From: Mycolicibacterium grossiae
Lineage (GTDB): Bacteria; Actinomycetota; Actinomycetes; Mycobacteriales; Mycobacteriaceae
Assembly (NCBI RefSeq): GCF_008329645.1
Contig: NZ_CP043474.1
Span: 1,054,001 to 1,118,000 of the forward strand
Length of the DNA: 64,000 bases
Reading direction: 5' to 3'
Shown: positions 7,917 through 15,791 of the stretch, piece by piece
Layout: each line of letters opens with the position of its first letter
Position numbering within the stretch: position 1 is the first letter of the stretch
Translations under genes and position numbers: made by a program
Notes under the pieces: generated by a model
What the model saw: the letters and a program-made list of their open reading frames with translations, nothing else
Told to the model about the DNA's origin: nothing
Database searches by the model: none

Positions 7917-9164
7917 GTGGTCGACGTGCAGCCCGCAGAGGGACGAATCCGCGTACCCGACGACCTCGACGCGGTGACCGCGGTCGCCGACGAGGACCAC
8001 GACGGCGTCGGTTCCGGCGCCGTCGAGCGCATCTGGGAGAAGGCGCGGCACTGGTATCGGGCGGGCATGCACCCGGCGATCCAGGTGTGCGTGCGGGTCG
8101 ACGGCCGCGTCGTCCTCAACCGGGCGATCGGCCACGGCTGGGGCAACGGTCCCGCCGACCCGCCCGACACCGAGCGGGTGCCGGTGCGCACCGACACCCC
8201 GTTCTGCGCGTACTCCGCGGCCAAGGCGATCACCACGACGGTGGCGCACATGCTGATCGAGCGCGGCGCCTTCGCACTCGACGATCGGGTGTGCGAGTAC
8301 CTGCCGACGTACACCAGCCACGGCAAGGACCGCACCACCATCCGGCACGTGCTGACCCACAGCGCGGGCGTGCCGTTCGCGACCGGTCCGCGGCCCGACC
8401 TCAAGCGCATGGACGACAGCGCCTACGCCCGGGAGATGCTCGGGCACCTGAAGCCCATCTATCCGCCGGGGCTCGTGCACGTCTACCACGGGCTGACGTG
8501 GGGACCGCTGATGCGCGAGATCATCTCCGCCGCAACGGGTCGCAACGTACGGGAGATCCTCGCGACCGAGATCCTGGAGCCACTGGGCTTCCGCTGGACC
8601 AACTACGGCGTCGCGCCGCGGGACGTGCCGCTGGTGGCGCCCAGTCACGTCACGGGCAAGCCGATGCCCGCGGCCATGGCCAAGGCCTTCAAGATCGCCG
8701 TCGGCGGGACGCCGCAGCGCATCATCCCGTTCTCGAACACGCCGGACTTCCTCACCAGCGTCATCCCGTCGTCGAGCACGGTGTCCACGGCCGACGAACT
8801 GAGCCGCTTTGCCGAGATCCTGCAGCGCGGCGGCGAACTCGACGGCGTGCGGGTGCTGCGCCCGGAGACGCTGTATGCCGCGACGCGGGAGGCGCGCCGG
8901 TTGCGTCCGGACCTGGCGACCGGGCTGCAGCCGATGCGGTGGGGCACCGGATACATGTTGGGGTCGAAGCGGTTCGGGCCGTTCGGCAAGGACGCCGCGC
9001 AGGCGTTCGGGCACACCGGCCTGACGAACATCGCCGTGTGGGCGGACCCGTCGCGTCGCATGGCCGTCGGCGTACTGAGTAGCGGCAAGCCCGGCGGGCA
9101 CCGCGAGGCCGGGCGCTATCCGGCACTGTTGGACGCGATCAACGCCGAGGTGCCGCGGGTCTAG
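7917..9164 (+). CDS. lipE: serine beta-lactamase-like esterase (LipE type)
   Basis: 415 residues with the class C beta-lactamase/esterase fold. The nucleophile motif SxxK is S100-AA-K103 (YSAAK); a tyrosine follows in VYHGLTW and a C-terminal HTGL replaces the KTG box. The middle contains VLTHSAGVPF. Length and sequence style match mycobacterial LipE, a putative lipase/esterase; the symbol is given from recollection of the family. No signal peptide is seen, so it is likely cytoplasmic. GTG at 7917 is chosen: TAGGCT lies six bases before it, a leaderless arrangement. It shares its promoter region with the DUF1295 gene and the KstR-type box. Confidence 0.8.
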   Translation: MVDVQPAEGRIRVPDDLDAVTAVADEDHDGVGSGAVERIWEKARHWYRAGMHPAIQVCVRVDGRVVLNRAIGHGWGNGPADPPDTERVPVRTDTPFCAYSAAKAITTTVAHMLIERGAFALDDRVCEYLPTYTSHGKDRTTIRHVLTHSAGVPFATGPRPDLKRMDDSAYAREMLGHLKPIYPPGLVHVYHGLTWGPLMREIISAATGRNVREILATEILEPLGFRWTNYGVAPRDVPLVAPSHVTGKPMPAAMAKAFKIAVGGTPQRIIPFSNTPDFLTSVIPSSSTVSTADELSRFAEILQRGGELDGVRVLRPETLYAATREARRLRPDLATGLQPMRWGTGYMLGSKRFGPFGKDAAQAFGHTGLTNIAVWADPSRRMAVGVLSSGKPGGHREAGRYPALLDAINAEVPRV

Positions 9165-9351
9165 GTCGGCCCCTGGGACGTACCCGCCCTCGTTCGGGCG
9201 GCGGTATCAGCCGCCGCCGCGCCCGCGCCCGTGCCAGGGCTCTGCGGCCCGTGCCTGGGCTCTGCGGCCCGGGCCGGGCCCGCCGCCGCCCGCCGGCCGC
9301 GGCCAGTCCCATCCGCCTCACCCGCCCCCAAAGGGGACAGTGGATCTCGAA

Positions 9352-9380
9352 TGCCCACCTCGGAGCGATAACTCTCGACA
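9352..9380 (+). repeat. dispersed 30-base unit, copy 1 (diverged)
   Basis: Forward copy beginning TGCCCACCTCGGAGCGATAA. It differs from the consensus at several positions and is one base shorter. It is the most diverged of eight copies in the window. Confidence 0.75.
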
Positions 9381-9514
9381 GCCGGCGGCTGCCCCGCTGC
9401 GCCGGTCCGCGCCACCCGTGCCGCATGCCTCGCGCCCCCGGCCGCGGCTGCGGCAGTGGCGGCCGTGGTTGGCCTCATGTGCCCCACTCGCCCCGCGGGG
9501 AAGTGCATTCGGAT

Positions 9515-9544
9515 TGCCCACCTCTGAGCGACAACTCGCGACAA
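9515..9544 (+). repeat. dispersed 30-base unit, copy 2
   Basis: Forward consensus copy. Its complement reads TTGTCGCgagTTGTCGC followed by TCAGAGGTGGGCA, so two TTGTCGC half-sites stand ten bases apart. Confidence 0.9.
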
Positions 9545-9562
9545 TCGCAGGGCCGAGGCCGA

Positions 9563-9607
9563 CCTCGCCGGCCTCGCCGACCTCGCCGACCTCGCCGACC
9601 TCGCCGG
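9563..9607. repeat. five tandem copies of a 9-base unit
   Basis: CCTCGCCGA or CCTCGCCGG repeated five times without spacing, inside the noncoding repeat field, directly between dispersed-unit copies 2 and 3. Confidence 0.9.
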
Positions 9608-9633
9608 GCGTGACACTAGAGCCACCACGGCCG

Positions 9634-9653
9634 CCGAGCGTGACGCTGGAGTC
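9634..9653 (-). repeat. stem-loop unit S, copy 1
   Basis: Complement of GACTCCAGCGTCACGCTCGG, the same 20-mer found three times more or less exactly in the second repeat field at 50914-51120. A decayed version precedes it at 9608-9623. Confidence 0.85.
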
Positions 9654-9677
9654 GCGGGCATCGCCACCAGACGGGAA

Positions 9678-9707
9678 TTGTCGCGAGTTGTCGCTCAGAG
9701 GTGGGCA
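9678..9707 (-). repeat. dispersed 30-base unit, copy 3
   Basis: Reverse copy identical to copy 4 over all 30 bases; the likeness continues on the right through GAGAATTCGGTCC, so this pair may be a more recent duplication. Confidence 0.9.
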
Positions 9708-9799
9708 CTGAGAATTCGGTCCTTCGGGCGAGCACGGGCCGCTTGGCCGCTGGACCGCTGAGCACCTGACGATCCGCGACGGGCGCCACGGGCCAGGGA

Positions 9800-9829
9800 T
9801 TGTCGCGAGTTGTCGCTCAGAGGTGGGCA
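9800..9829 (-). repeat. dispersed 30-base unit, copy 4
   Basis: Reverse copy with the same right flank as copy 3 (one base different). The 24-base tandem repeats begin 41 bases further on. Confidence 0.9.
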
Positions 9830-9870
9830 CCGAGAATTCGGTCCCGCGAGCGAGCGGCACCGGTCGGCCG

Positions 9871-9942
9871 GTCCGCAGGACCGCCGGGCCGCCTGTCCGC
9901 AGGACCGCCGGGCCGCCTGTCCGCAGGACCACCGAGCGCCGG
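9871..9942. repeat. three tandem copies of a 24-base unit
   Basis: Two identical units beginning GTCCGCAGGACCGCCGGGCC (9871-9894, 9895-9918), then a third that decays after its first 12 bases. Noncoding; each unit contains a small inverted element (GTCC/GGAC). Confidence 0.9.
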
Positions 9943-9995
9943 ACCACCGGCCGCAGGACGCCTGACGATCCGCTGTGCGCGCCGCCGGGTGGCGA

Positions 9996-10025
9996 CTGTC
10001 GCGAGTTGTCGCGCAAAGGTGGGCA
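9996..10025 (-). repeat. dispersed 30-base unit, copy 5
   Basis: Reverse copy with three or four changes from consensus; both TTGTCGC-type half-sites are kept (CTGTCGC and TTGTCGC). It ends 151 bases before the acyl-CoA dehydrogenase start at 10177. Confidence 0.85.
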
Positions 10026-10176
10026 TTTCGAGACCTGCGTGGGCGAGCGCGGGCCACACCGCTCGAGGCGCGCAGACCAACGGCGCCAACCTGCGAAAGC
10101 CCCCGCGCCCGGATCCGCGCCCGCGAGATGCGGCAACCCCTTTCTTGACGGGTGTCGATTCCCATACTGTGGCCGG

Positions 10177-11373
10177 ATGAGCAACGACGCTGATACCGCT
10201 CGGGTCGAGGACCTCGCCCGCTCGGTGGTCGCCGACCACGATCCGAGCCGGGTTCCCATCCCCGAGTACCTCGCCGCCTGTTACGACGCCGGTCTGTCCT
10301 GGGTGCACTTCCCCGAGGGGCTCGGCGGGCTCGGCATCTCCCGCGGCATGCAGGCCGTCGCCGACAAGGTCCTGCAGAACGCCGGCGGTCCGGTCCCCCT
10401 GGGCCTGAACCCGATGGGCTACGGCATGGCCGCCCCGACCATCCGCGAGCACGCCCAGAGCGACGATCTGAAGAAGTCGTGGCTGCGTCCGCTCGCCACC
10501 ACCGAGCACATCTGGTGCCAGCTGTTCTCCGAGCCGGGCGCCGGATCGGACCTGGCGGGGCTCGCCACCTCGGCGGTGCCGGACGGCGACGAGTGGGTCG
10601 TCAACGGGCAGAAGGTCTGGACGAGCCTCGCCCACCGCGCCCGCTGGGGCCTGCTGCTCGCCCGCACCGACCCCGACGTCGCCAAGCACAAGGGGCTGAC
10701 CTACTTCGTCATCGACATGCACGCCCCCGGCGTCGAGACCCGCCCACTGCGGCAGCTGACCGGCCAGGCCGAGTTCAACGAGGTCTACTTCTCCGACGCC
10801 CGCATCCCCGACGAGCACCGCCTCGGCGCCGTCGGCAACGGCTGGAACGTCGCCATGACGACCCTGATGAACGAGCGCAGCGCCCTCGGCGGCAGCGGCA
10901 ACCGGCGCGGTGCCGGCACCATCGCCGAGGCGGTCTCGCTGTGGGCATCCCGCCCCGACCTGCAGACCCCCGTCCTGCGCGACCGCCTCGCCACGCTGTG
11001 GCTGCGCTCGGAGGCGCAGCGCCTCACCTCGGAGCGCTCACGCGCCGCCGCCACCGTCGGCGGTCCCGGCCCGGAGGGCTCGATCGGCAAGCTCGTCGGC
11101 GCCGAACTCAACCAGCACGTCTACCAGTTCTGCATGGACTTCCTCGGCCCGGAAGGCGTGCTGTACCACGGGTATTCGTTCGACGACGACGCCCGCGGCG
11201 AGTCCGACTGGCGCGGGCCCGTCCAGCAGCGCTTCCTGCGTAGCCGAGCCAACACCATCGAAGGCGGTACGTCGGAGGTGATGCGCAACATCCTCGGGGA
11301 GCGCATCCTCGGACTGCCCGGCGACCTGCGTGCCGACGCCGGCATGCCGTGGAAGGAGATCCCGCGTGGCTGA
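10177..11373 (+). CDS. acyl-CoA dehydrogenase, catalytic-type subunit
   Basis: 398 residues with the three-domain acyl-CoA dehydrogenase fold: N-terminal helices, a beta domain with LFSEPGAGSDLAGL and VNGQKVWTS, and a C-terminal helical domain ending TIEGGTSEVMRN. The glutamate of TIEGG sits where the catalytic base of several family members is found. FAD-dependent alpha,beta-dehydrogenation of an acyl-CoA is the expected reaction; the substrate is unknown. ATG at 10177 lies after a TACTGT box (leaderless-like). It overlaps the next dehydrogenase gene by eight bases; the pair resembles the two-gene alpha2beta2 steroid dehydrogenases of mycobacteria. Confidence 0.92.
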   Translation: MSNDADTARVEDLARSVVADHDPSRVPIPEYLAACYDAGLSWVHFPEGLGGLGISRGMQAVADKVLQNAGGPVPLGLNPMGYGMAAPTIREHAQSDDLKKSWLRPLATTEHIWCQLFSEPGAGSDLAGLATSAVPDGDEWVVNGQKVWTSLAHRARWGLLLARTDPDVAKHKGLTYFVIDMHAPGVETRPLRQLTGQAEFNEVYFSDARIPDEHRLGAVGNGWNVAMTTLMNERSALGGSGNRRGAGTIAEAVSLWASRPDLQTPVLRDRLATLWLRSEAQRLTSERSRAAATVGGPGPEGSIGKLVGAELNQHVYQFCMDFLGPEGVLYHGYSFDDDARGESDWRGPVQQRFLRSRANTIEGGTSEVMRNILGERILGLPGDLRADAGMPWKEIPRG

Positions 11374-11431
11374 GGAACTCGTGGATCAGCCCGACTCGGT
11401 GGCTGAGGAACTCGTGGATCAGCCCGATGCG
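11366..11431 (+). repeat. 33-base tandem duplication of a start region
   Basis: Two copies (11366-11398, 11399-11431) differing only in their last few bases, both beginning GTGGCTGAGGAACTCGTGG. Only the first is preceded by a ribosome site. Confidence 0.95.
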
Positions 11432-12616
11432 GTGGCTGAGACGGTTGCCCACCAAGACGTGGGACGCGAGTACGTCTTCACCGAGGAGCAGGGCCAGCTG
11501 CGCGCCGCCGTACGCGCCTTCGCCGCCGAGCACTTCGACGAGTCCTCCGTCCGCCGCATCATGGAGTCCGACCCGCCGTTCGACGCCCGACTCTGGGGCC
11601 GGTTGGGCGCCGAACTCGGCGTGCTGGGACTCTCGGCGCCGGAAGCCGATGGCGGCGTGGGCGGTTCGCTCGTCGACCAGGCGGTGGCCGTCGAGGCGCT
11701 CGGCGCCCGGCTGGCCTGCGGACCACTGTTCGGCACCGTCTACCTCGCGATCCCGGCGCTGGTGGCGGCGTCATCCGGTCCGGTGCGCGACGAGTTGCTC
11801 GCCGAGCTGGTCGAGGGCCGCCGCACCGCGGCGTTCGCCGTCGGTGACCGCGCGGGCGCCTTCGACCCGGCCGCGGTGACCGTGACGGCCGACCGTGACG
11901 CCCTGACCGGCTCCGTCAATGGTGTGGTCGACGCGAGCTATGCCGACGAGATCCTGGTCGCCGCAACGAGTTCCGACGGGACGGCGCTGTACGCGGTGGA
12001 CGCGACCGCCGACGGTGTCACCCGCACGCCGCTGGCGACCCTCGACCTCACCCGCCCGCAGGCACACCTCGCATTCGACGGCGCCGCGGCCCGGCTCATC
12101 GCCGGGCCCGAGGACGCCGAGCACGTCATCGCCCACGCCCTTCGCGTCGGCGCGGCGCTGCTGGCCGTCGAACAGGTGGGCGCCGCGCAGCACCTGCTCG
12201 ACCTGTCGGTGGACTACGCGAAGACGCGTCTGCAGTTCGGCCGGCCGATCGGCTCGTTCCAGGCCGTCAAGCACGAGCTGGCCGATCTGCTGGTGGACAC
12301 CGAGCACGCCCGCTCGGCGGCCTTCCACGCGGTGTGGGCGCTGGCCGACGGCTCCGATGATCCGGCGCTGGCGGCGAGCATCGCGCAGGCGGTGGCGTCG
12401 GCGGCGCTGAACCGGGTGGCCACCGGCGCGATCCAGGTGCACGGCGGCATCGGATTCACCTGGGAGCATCAGGCGCACCTGTACTTCAAGCGTGCGATCA
12501 CCGACGCCGCCCTGCTCGGCTCGGCCGAACAGCACCGCCACCGGGTGGCCGAACTGGTGCTGGACACCGCCACCGTCGACCGCGCACCCCGCGTCGCGGA
12601 CGGGTTGCCGGCCTGA
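11366..12616 (+). CDS. acyl-CoA dehydrogenase, partner subunit without catalytic Glu
   Basis: 416 residues with acyl-CoA dehydrogenase fold: FTEEQGQLRAAVRAF near the start, LDLSVDYAKTRLQFGRPIGSFQAVKH and IQVHGGIGFTWEHQAHLYFKRA near the end. The C-terminal segment reads LLGSAEQHR, where a catalytic glutamate motif would be expected, so this chain is probably the noncatalytic partner of the gene upstream. GTG at 11366 has GGAAGGAG seven bases before it. The first 66 bases are a perfect-length double of a 33-base unit, giving the repeated VAEELVDQPD and three in-frame GTG codons (11366, 11399, 11432). Confidence 0.9.
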   Translation: MAEELVDQPDSVAEELVDQPDAVAETVAHQDVGREYVFTEEQGQLRAAVRAFAAEHFDESSVRRIMESDPPFDARLWGRLGAELGVLGLSAPEADGGVGGSLVDQAVAVEALGARLACGPLFGTVYLAIPALVAASSGPVRDELLAELVEGRRTAAFAVGDRAGAFDPAAVTVTADRDALTGSVNGVVDASYADEILVAATSSDGTALYAVDATADGVTRTPLATLDLTRPQAHLAFDGAAARLIAGPEDAEHVIAHALRVGAALLAVEQVGAAQHLLDLSVDYAKTRLQFGRPIGSFQAVKHELADLLVDTEHARSAAFHAVWALADGSDDPALAASIAQAVASAALNRVATGAIQVHGGIGFTWEHQAHLYFKRAITDAALLGSAEQHRHRVAELVLDTATVDRAPRVADGLPA

Positions 12617-12617
12617 G

Positions 12618-13304
12618 TCAGACCAGCTCGCGCCAGTGCAGCAGCGCGCCGACGACGAGCACGGTGCCGACGACGGCGAACAGCACCCGCACCACCGGCG
12701 GCCCGTAGCGCGTCATGGCGCGCACGATCGTGCGTTGGATGCGCCGGGCGCGCACGGTGCGCACCATTGCGAGCGTCAGCACCAGGATCGACGGCAGCAA
12801 CGCCAGCAGGCAGTAGCCGACGACGATCGCCGGCCAGCCCACCGGCAGCGGGTTGCGCGCGGAGAGCATCGCCAGCGCGGTCAGGTAGGGCACCGCGGTC
12901 GGCGCCTGCCCGAAGCCGATGACGAGGCCGACGACGCCGAACAGCCACGGGTTGCGCCGCGCCGCGGACAACGCCCACTCCGGCGGCGCCGCACCGCCCG
13001 CCCGCCCGGAGAACGCCGCGATCGCGATCAGCACCAGCCCGAGGACCAGCTGTGCCCAGTACCGCACCGCCGGCGTGACGTCGACCTCGGCGCGGTCGGA
13101 CAAGAAGTTCAGCCCGAGGACCGTCAGGATGCCGAAGGTCGTGGTGGCGGTGCCCACGCCGGCGATGAAGCTGACGCCCGCGGGCAGCGGCGAGCGCCGG
13201 TTGATCCTGCTGTCGTAGACGACGGCGGTCGTCACGCCCACGTTGAGCACGTTCAGCGAATCCAGGAACGCGAACCCGAGCAGGGGCAGCAGCAGCGACA
13301 GCAT
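12618..13304 (-). CDS. GAP/Sap family membrane protein
   Basis: A 228-residue polytopic membrane protein with about six hydrophobic segments (MLSLLLPLLGFAFLDSLNVLNVGV, a central LVLGLVLIAIAAFSG, a C-terminal VLFAVVGTVLVVGALL). The pattern fits the mycobacterial GAP/Sap (sulfolipid-1 addressing protein-like) family, whose members are linked to export of surface glycolipids such as GPL or sulfolipid. No lipid biosynthesis cluster adjoins it here, so the cargo is unknown. It converges on the dehydrogenase with one base between stops and runs divergently from the gene at 13369. Confidence 0.75.
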   Translation of the reverse strand: MLSLLLPLLGFAFLDSLNVLNVGVTTAVVYDSRINRRSPLPAGVSFIAGVGTATTTFGILTVLGLNFLSDRAEVDVTPAVRYWAQLVLGLVLIAIAAFSGRAGGAAPPEWALSAARRNPWLFGVVGLVIGFGQAPTAVPYLTALAMLSARNPLPVGWPAIVVGYCLLALLPSILVLTLAMVRTVRARRIQRTIVRAMTRYGPPVVRVLFAVVGTVLVVGALLHWRELV

Positions 13305-13368
13305 GACAAGGAGAACCTACGGTCCCCGGCTCGGGCGTGCAGCGGCGGCACGTGGGTACCCGGACCCG

Positions 13369-13860
13369 ATGCAGACCTTCCTGCCCTACCCGGACTTCGC
13401 GGAGTCGGCCCTGCGGCTCGACCGCAAACGGCTCGGCAAGCAGCGCGCCGAGACCGTCCAGGTGCTGCGCGCGCTGACCGTGCCGGGCTACGGCTGGCGG
13501 CGGCACCCGGCGGCCGCCATGTGGGCGGGCTACGAGGAGGCGCTCGTCCGGTACGGGCTGGTGACGAGCGAGGCGTGGGTCCGGCTCGGCCACGCCGACA
13601 CCACGGCGGCCACGCTGCTCGCCGACCTGCACGCCGCCACCGGCATCACCGAGGTCCGCGACCAGCGCGACCTCGCTGAACAGGGCGAGCTGCCGCCGTG
13701 GCTCGGCGACCACGCGTTTCACCTCAGCCACCAGTCGGCGCTGGTCCGCAAGGACCCCGAGTACTACCGGCCGCTGTTCGGCGACGTCCCCGACGACCTG
13801 CCCTACGTGTGGCCCGCCTCCGACCGCGAACGGCGGGTGCCGCTGGAAGCCGGGGTATGA
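13369..13860 (+). CDS. conserved hypothetical protein (MSMEG_6728 family)
   Basis: A 163-residue soluble protein starting MQTFLPYPDFAESALRLDRKRLGKQRAE, a conserved N-terminus for pyrimidine dimer DNA glycosylase/endonuclease V-like and MSMEG_6728 proteins. Histidine-rich HAFHLSHQSALVRKDPEYY and the end YVWPASDRER are also conserved. The function is not established. The ATG at 13369 is taken because the conserved block starts there; an upstream in-frame ATG at 13243 would overlap the divergent membrane gene. Confidence 0.78.
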   Translation: MQTFLPYPDFAESALRLDRKRLGKQRAETVQVLRALTVPGYGWRRHPAAAMWAGYEEALVRYGLVTSEAWVRLGHADTTAATLLADLHAATGITEVRDQRDLAEQGELPPWLGDHAFHLSHQSALVRKDPEYYRPLFGDVPDDLPYVWPASDRERRVPLEAGV

Positions 13861-13915
13861 AACCCTGCCGGTCGGGTAATCACAGCCCGCCGCCATCCCT
13901 GCACCGGAAGGATCC

Positions 13916-14911
13916 ATGACCCGGCCCGCGCTCGCCCGCCCCGAACTCGACGCCGCTCTCCGCACCGTGGATGCCGTGGCCACGGCCTTCTCCACCAAGG
14001 TGGTGGGCCAGCTCCACCTGCGCGAGTCCATCCTGGTGTCGCTGCTGGCGGGCGGTCACCTGCTCGTCGAGAGCGTCCCGGGGCTGGCCAAGACCACCGC
14101 GGCCCGCGTGGTCGCCGAGTCGGTCGCCGGGGAGTTCCGGCGCATCCAGTGCACGCCGGACCTGCTGCCCAGCGACATCGTGGGCACCCAGATCTACGAG
14201 TCGGCCACCAACTCGTTCGCCACCCAGCTCGGCCCGGTGCACGCCAACATCGTGCTGCTCGACGAGATCAACCGGTCCAGCGCCAAGACCCAGAGCGCGA
14301 TGCTCGAGGCGATGGAGGAACGTCAGACGACGATCGCCGGCGTGGAGTACCCCATCCCGGAGCCGTTCCTGGTGATCGCGACGCAGAACCCGGTGGATCA
14401 GGAGGGCACCTATCCGCTCTCCGAGGCACAGACCGACCGGTTCATGCTCAAGGAGTTGGTGCGCTACCCGACCGCGGACGAGGAGGTCGAGGTCATCTCC
14501 CGGATGGATGCCGGGCTCTACGAACGCGGTCACCGCAGTCCGCCCGTGGTGGATCTCGACGCCATCCGCAACGCGCAGCGCGTCGCCGCCTCCGTGCACA
14601 TGGACCGCGCGCTGATCCAGTACGCGAGCCGGCTGGTCGAGGTGACGCGCATGCCCGAGGAACACCTTCCCGCCGGCATGGCCCGGCTCATCGAGTACGG
14701 CGCCAGCCCGCGGGCCACCATCGCCCTGTGCCGGACGGCGCGGGCCCTGGCCCTGCTGCGCGGTCGCGGTCACGTGATGCCCGAGGACGTCGCCGCGCTG
14801 GCGCACCGCGTGCTGCGGCACCGGCTCATCCTCGGGTTCGAGGCGGCCAGCCAGCGGATCTCCGCCGACATGATCACCGACGCCGTGCTCCGCGCGGTGC
14901 CCGTGCCCTGA
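13916..14911 (+). CDS. MoxR family AAA+ ATPase
   Basis: 331 residues with a MoxR-type AAA+ core: Walker A region VPGLAKTT (about 57-64), Walker B LLDEINR (about 116), sensor 1 in VIATQNPVDQEGTYPLSEAQ (about 158-178) and a C-terminal lid with SPRATIAL. MoxR ATPases act as chaperones that, with DUF58 and VWA partners, mature or insert metal-containing or envelope complexes. GGAAGGAT precedes the ATG. It heads a six-gene operon with seven bases or fewer between genes, so the ATPase is expected to act on or with those membrane proteins. Confidence 0.95.
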   Translation: MTRPALARPELDAALRTVDAVATAFSTKVVGQLHLRESILVSLLAGGHLLVESVPGLAKTTAARVVAESVAGEFRRIQCTPDLLPSDIVGTQIYESATNSFATQLGPVHANIVLLDEINRSSAKTQSAMLEAMEERQTTIAGVEYPIPEPFLVIATQNPVDQEGTYPLSEAQTDRFMLKELVRYPTADEEVEVISRMDAGLYERGHRSPPVVDLDAIRNAQRVAASVHMDRALIQYASRLVEVTRMPEEHLPAGMARLIEYGASPRATIALCRTARALALLRGRGHVMPEDVAALAHRVLRHRLILGFEAASQRISADMITDAVLRAVPVP

Positions 14912-14918
14912 GGCCGTC

Positions 14919-15791
14919 ATGGGCACGCACCTCGACCGCGCCAAGGCGTTCTTCGGCCGCGACACCTCCGGCCTCCTGGAGGGCGGCCGCTACGCGCTGG
15001 TGCACACCCGCAGCCTCGAGTTCGACGACCTGCGGCCCTACGTGCGCGGCGACGACGTGCGCGACATCGACTGGAAGGCCTCGGCCCGGTCCGGCGACGT
15101 GCTCATCAAGCGCTTCGTCTCGGAGAAGCACCACAAGATCCTCGTCGTCGCCGACGCCGGGACGAACATGTCGGCGGTGACGCCGTCGGGCGAACTGAAG
15201 CGCGACGTGGCGGCGCACGTCATCGGCGCGCTCGGGCTGGTGACGCTGCGACGCTCCGACGAGATCGGGATGGTGTACGGCGACGCCCGCGGCTGCGTCG
15301 ACATCCGGCTGCGCCGGGGCGAGACGCACCTGGAGTACCTGCTCGACCACTACCTGGCCCACGCGTCGGGCCGCCCGGGGCGCAGCGACGTCGTCACCCA
15401 GTTGCGATGGGTCGCCGAACACTCCCGCCGCCGATTGCTGGTGGTGGTGGTCTCCGACGAACCCGACGTCGACGACCGCCTCACCGAGGTGCTGACCCGG
15501 CTCACCGCGCGTCACGACGTGCTGTGGGCGATGACGGTCGACCATCCGGCGATCGGCGTCGCCGACGACGGCACCGTGGGCTACGACGTGACGACCGGCG
15601 CCGCCCTGCTCGGCGCGGCGGACGTGGGCGCCGACGTCGTGCGCGCCTACCTGGAGGCCGAAGAGCAACGGCGGCAACGTCTCTCGGAGACCATGGACGT
15701 TCACGGCGTGCCGCACGCGCTGGTGGAGGGCAGCCGCGGCATCCGCAAGGCGCTGGTGGGCATGACCGAGGTGTACGCCCGTGCCGGATGA
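14919..15791 (+). CDS. DUF58 domain protein
   Basis: 290 residues. The N-terminal DUF58 signature LEFDDLRPYVRGDDVRDIDWKASARSG is present, followed by a VWA-like core (ILVVADAGTNM where a MIDAS DxSxS would stand, here D-A-G-T-N). Canonical DUF58 proteins often have two N-terminal membrane helices; this one has none and appears to be a short cytoplasmic form. It sits seven bases after moxR and overlaps the next gene by eleven bases. DUF58 proteins are the standard partners of MoxR ATPases. Confidence 0.92.
   Translation: MGTHLDRAKAFFGRDTSGLLEGGRYALVHTRSLEFDDLRPYVRGDDVRDIDWKASARSGDVLIKRFVSEKHHKILVVADAGTNMSAVTPSGELKRDVAAHVIGALGLVTLRRSDEIGMVYGDARGCVDIRLRRGETHLEYLLDHYLAHASGRPGRSDVVTQLRWVAEHSRRRLLVVVVSDEPDVDDRLTEVLTRLTARHDVLWAMTVDHPAIGVADDGTVGYDVTTGAALLGAADVGADVVRAYLEAEEQRRQRLSETMDVHGVPHALVEGSRGIRKALVGMTEVYARAG

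Larger units (their letters stand above)
9165..10176. repeat. gene-free repeat field 1
   Basis: About 1 kb with no credible gene; all open frames here are products of the repeats. It holds five copies of a 30-base unit (two forward at 9352-9380 and 9515-9544; three reverse at 9678-9707, 9800-9829 and 9996-10025), a stem-loop unit at 9634-9653 with a decayed neighbour at 9608-9623, a 9-base tandem repeat (9563-9607) and a 24-base tandem repeat (9871-9942). The two central reverse copies share an extra C-(T/C)-GAGAATTCGGTCC flank. The last 40 bases include TACTGT, probably the -10 box of the gene at 10177. Confidence 0.85.

Noticed and set aside
5757..9101. A single 1114-codon minus-strand frame
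   Set aside because: Only its last 375 codons (5757-6884) make a protein family; the rest runs antisense through DUF1295 and lipE-like genes and reflects GC-rich codon bias.
9165..10176. CRISPR array
   Set aside because: The 30-base units are irregularly spaced (about 90 to 160 bases), occur in both orientations and have repeated rather than unique spacers. No cas gene is present.
9165..10176. Insertion sequence or integron-type element
   Set aside because: No transposase or integrase frame and no flanking target duplication could be found in or around either repeat field.
10140..10176. KstR box upstream of the acyl-CoA dehydrogenase pair
   Set aside because: No TnnAACnnGTTnnA match was found there, nor before the fused dehydrogenase at 62085.
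9318..10259. Open frame of 313 codons across repeat field 1 on the minus strand
   Set aside because: Its translation consists of repeat-derived peptides such as PTSERQLAT in several places, with no start context, and equal-length frames exist on the other strand. It is a by-product of high GC and the repeats.
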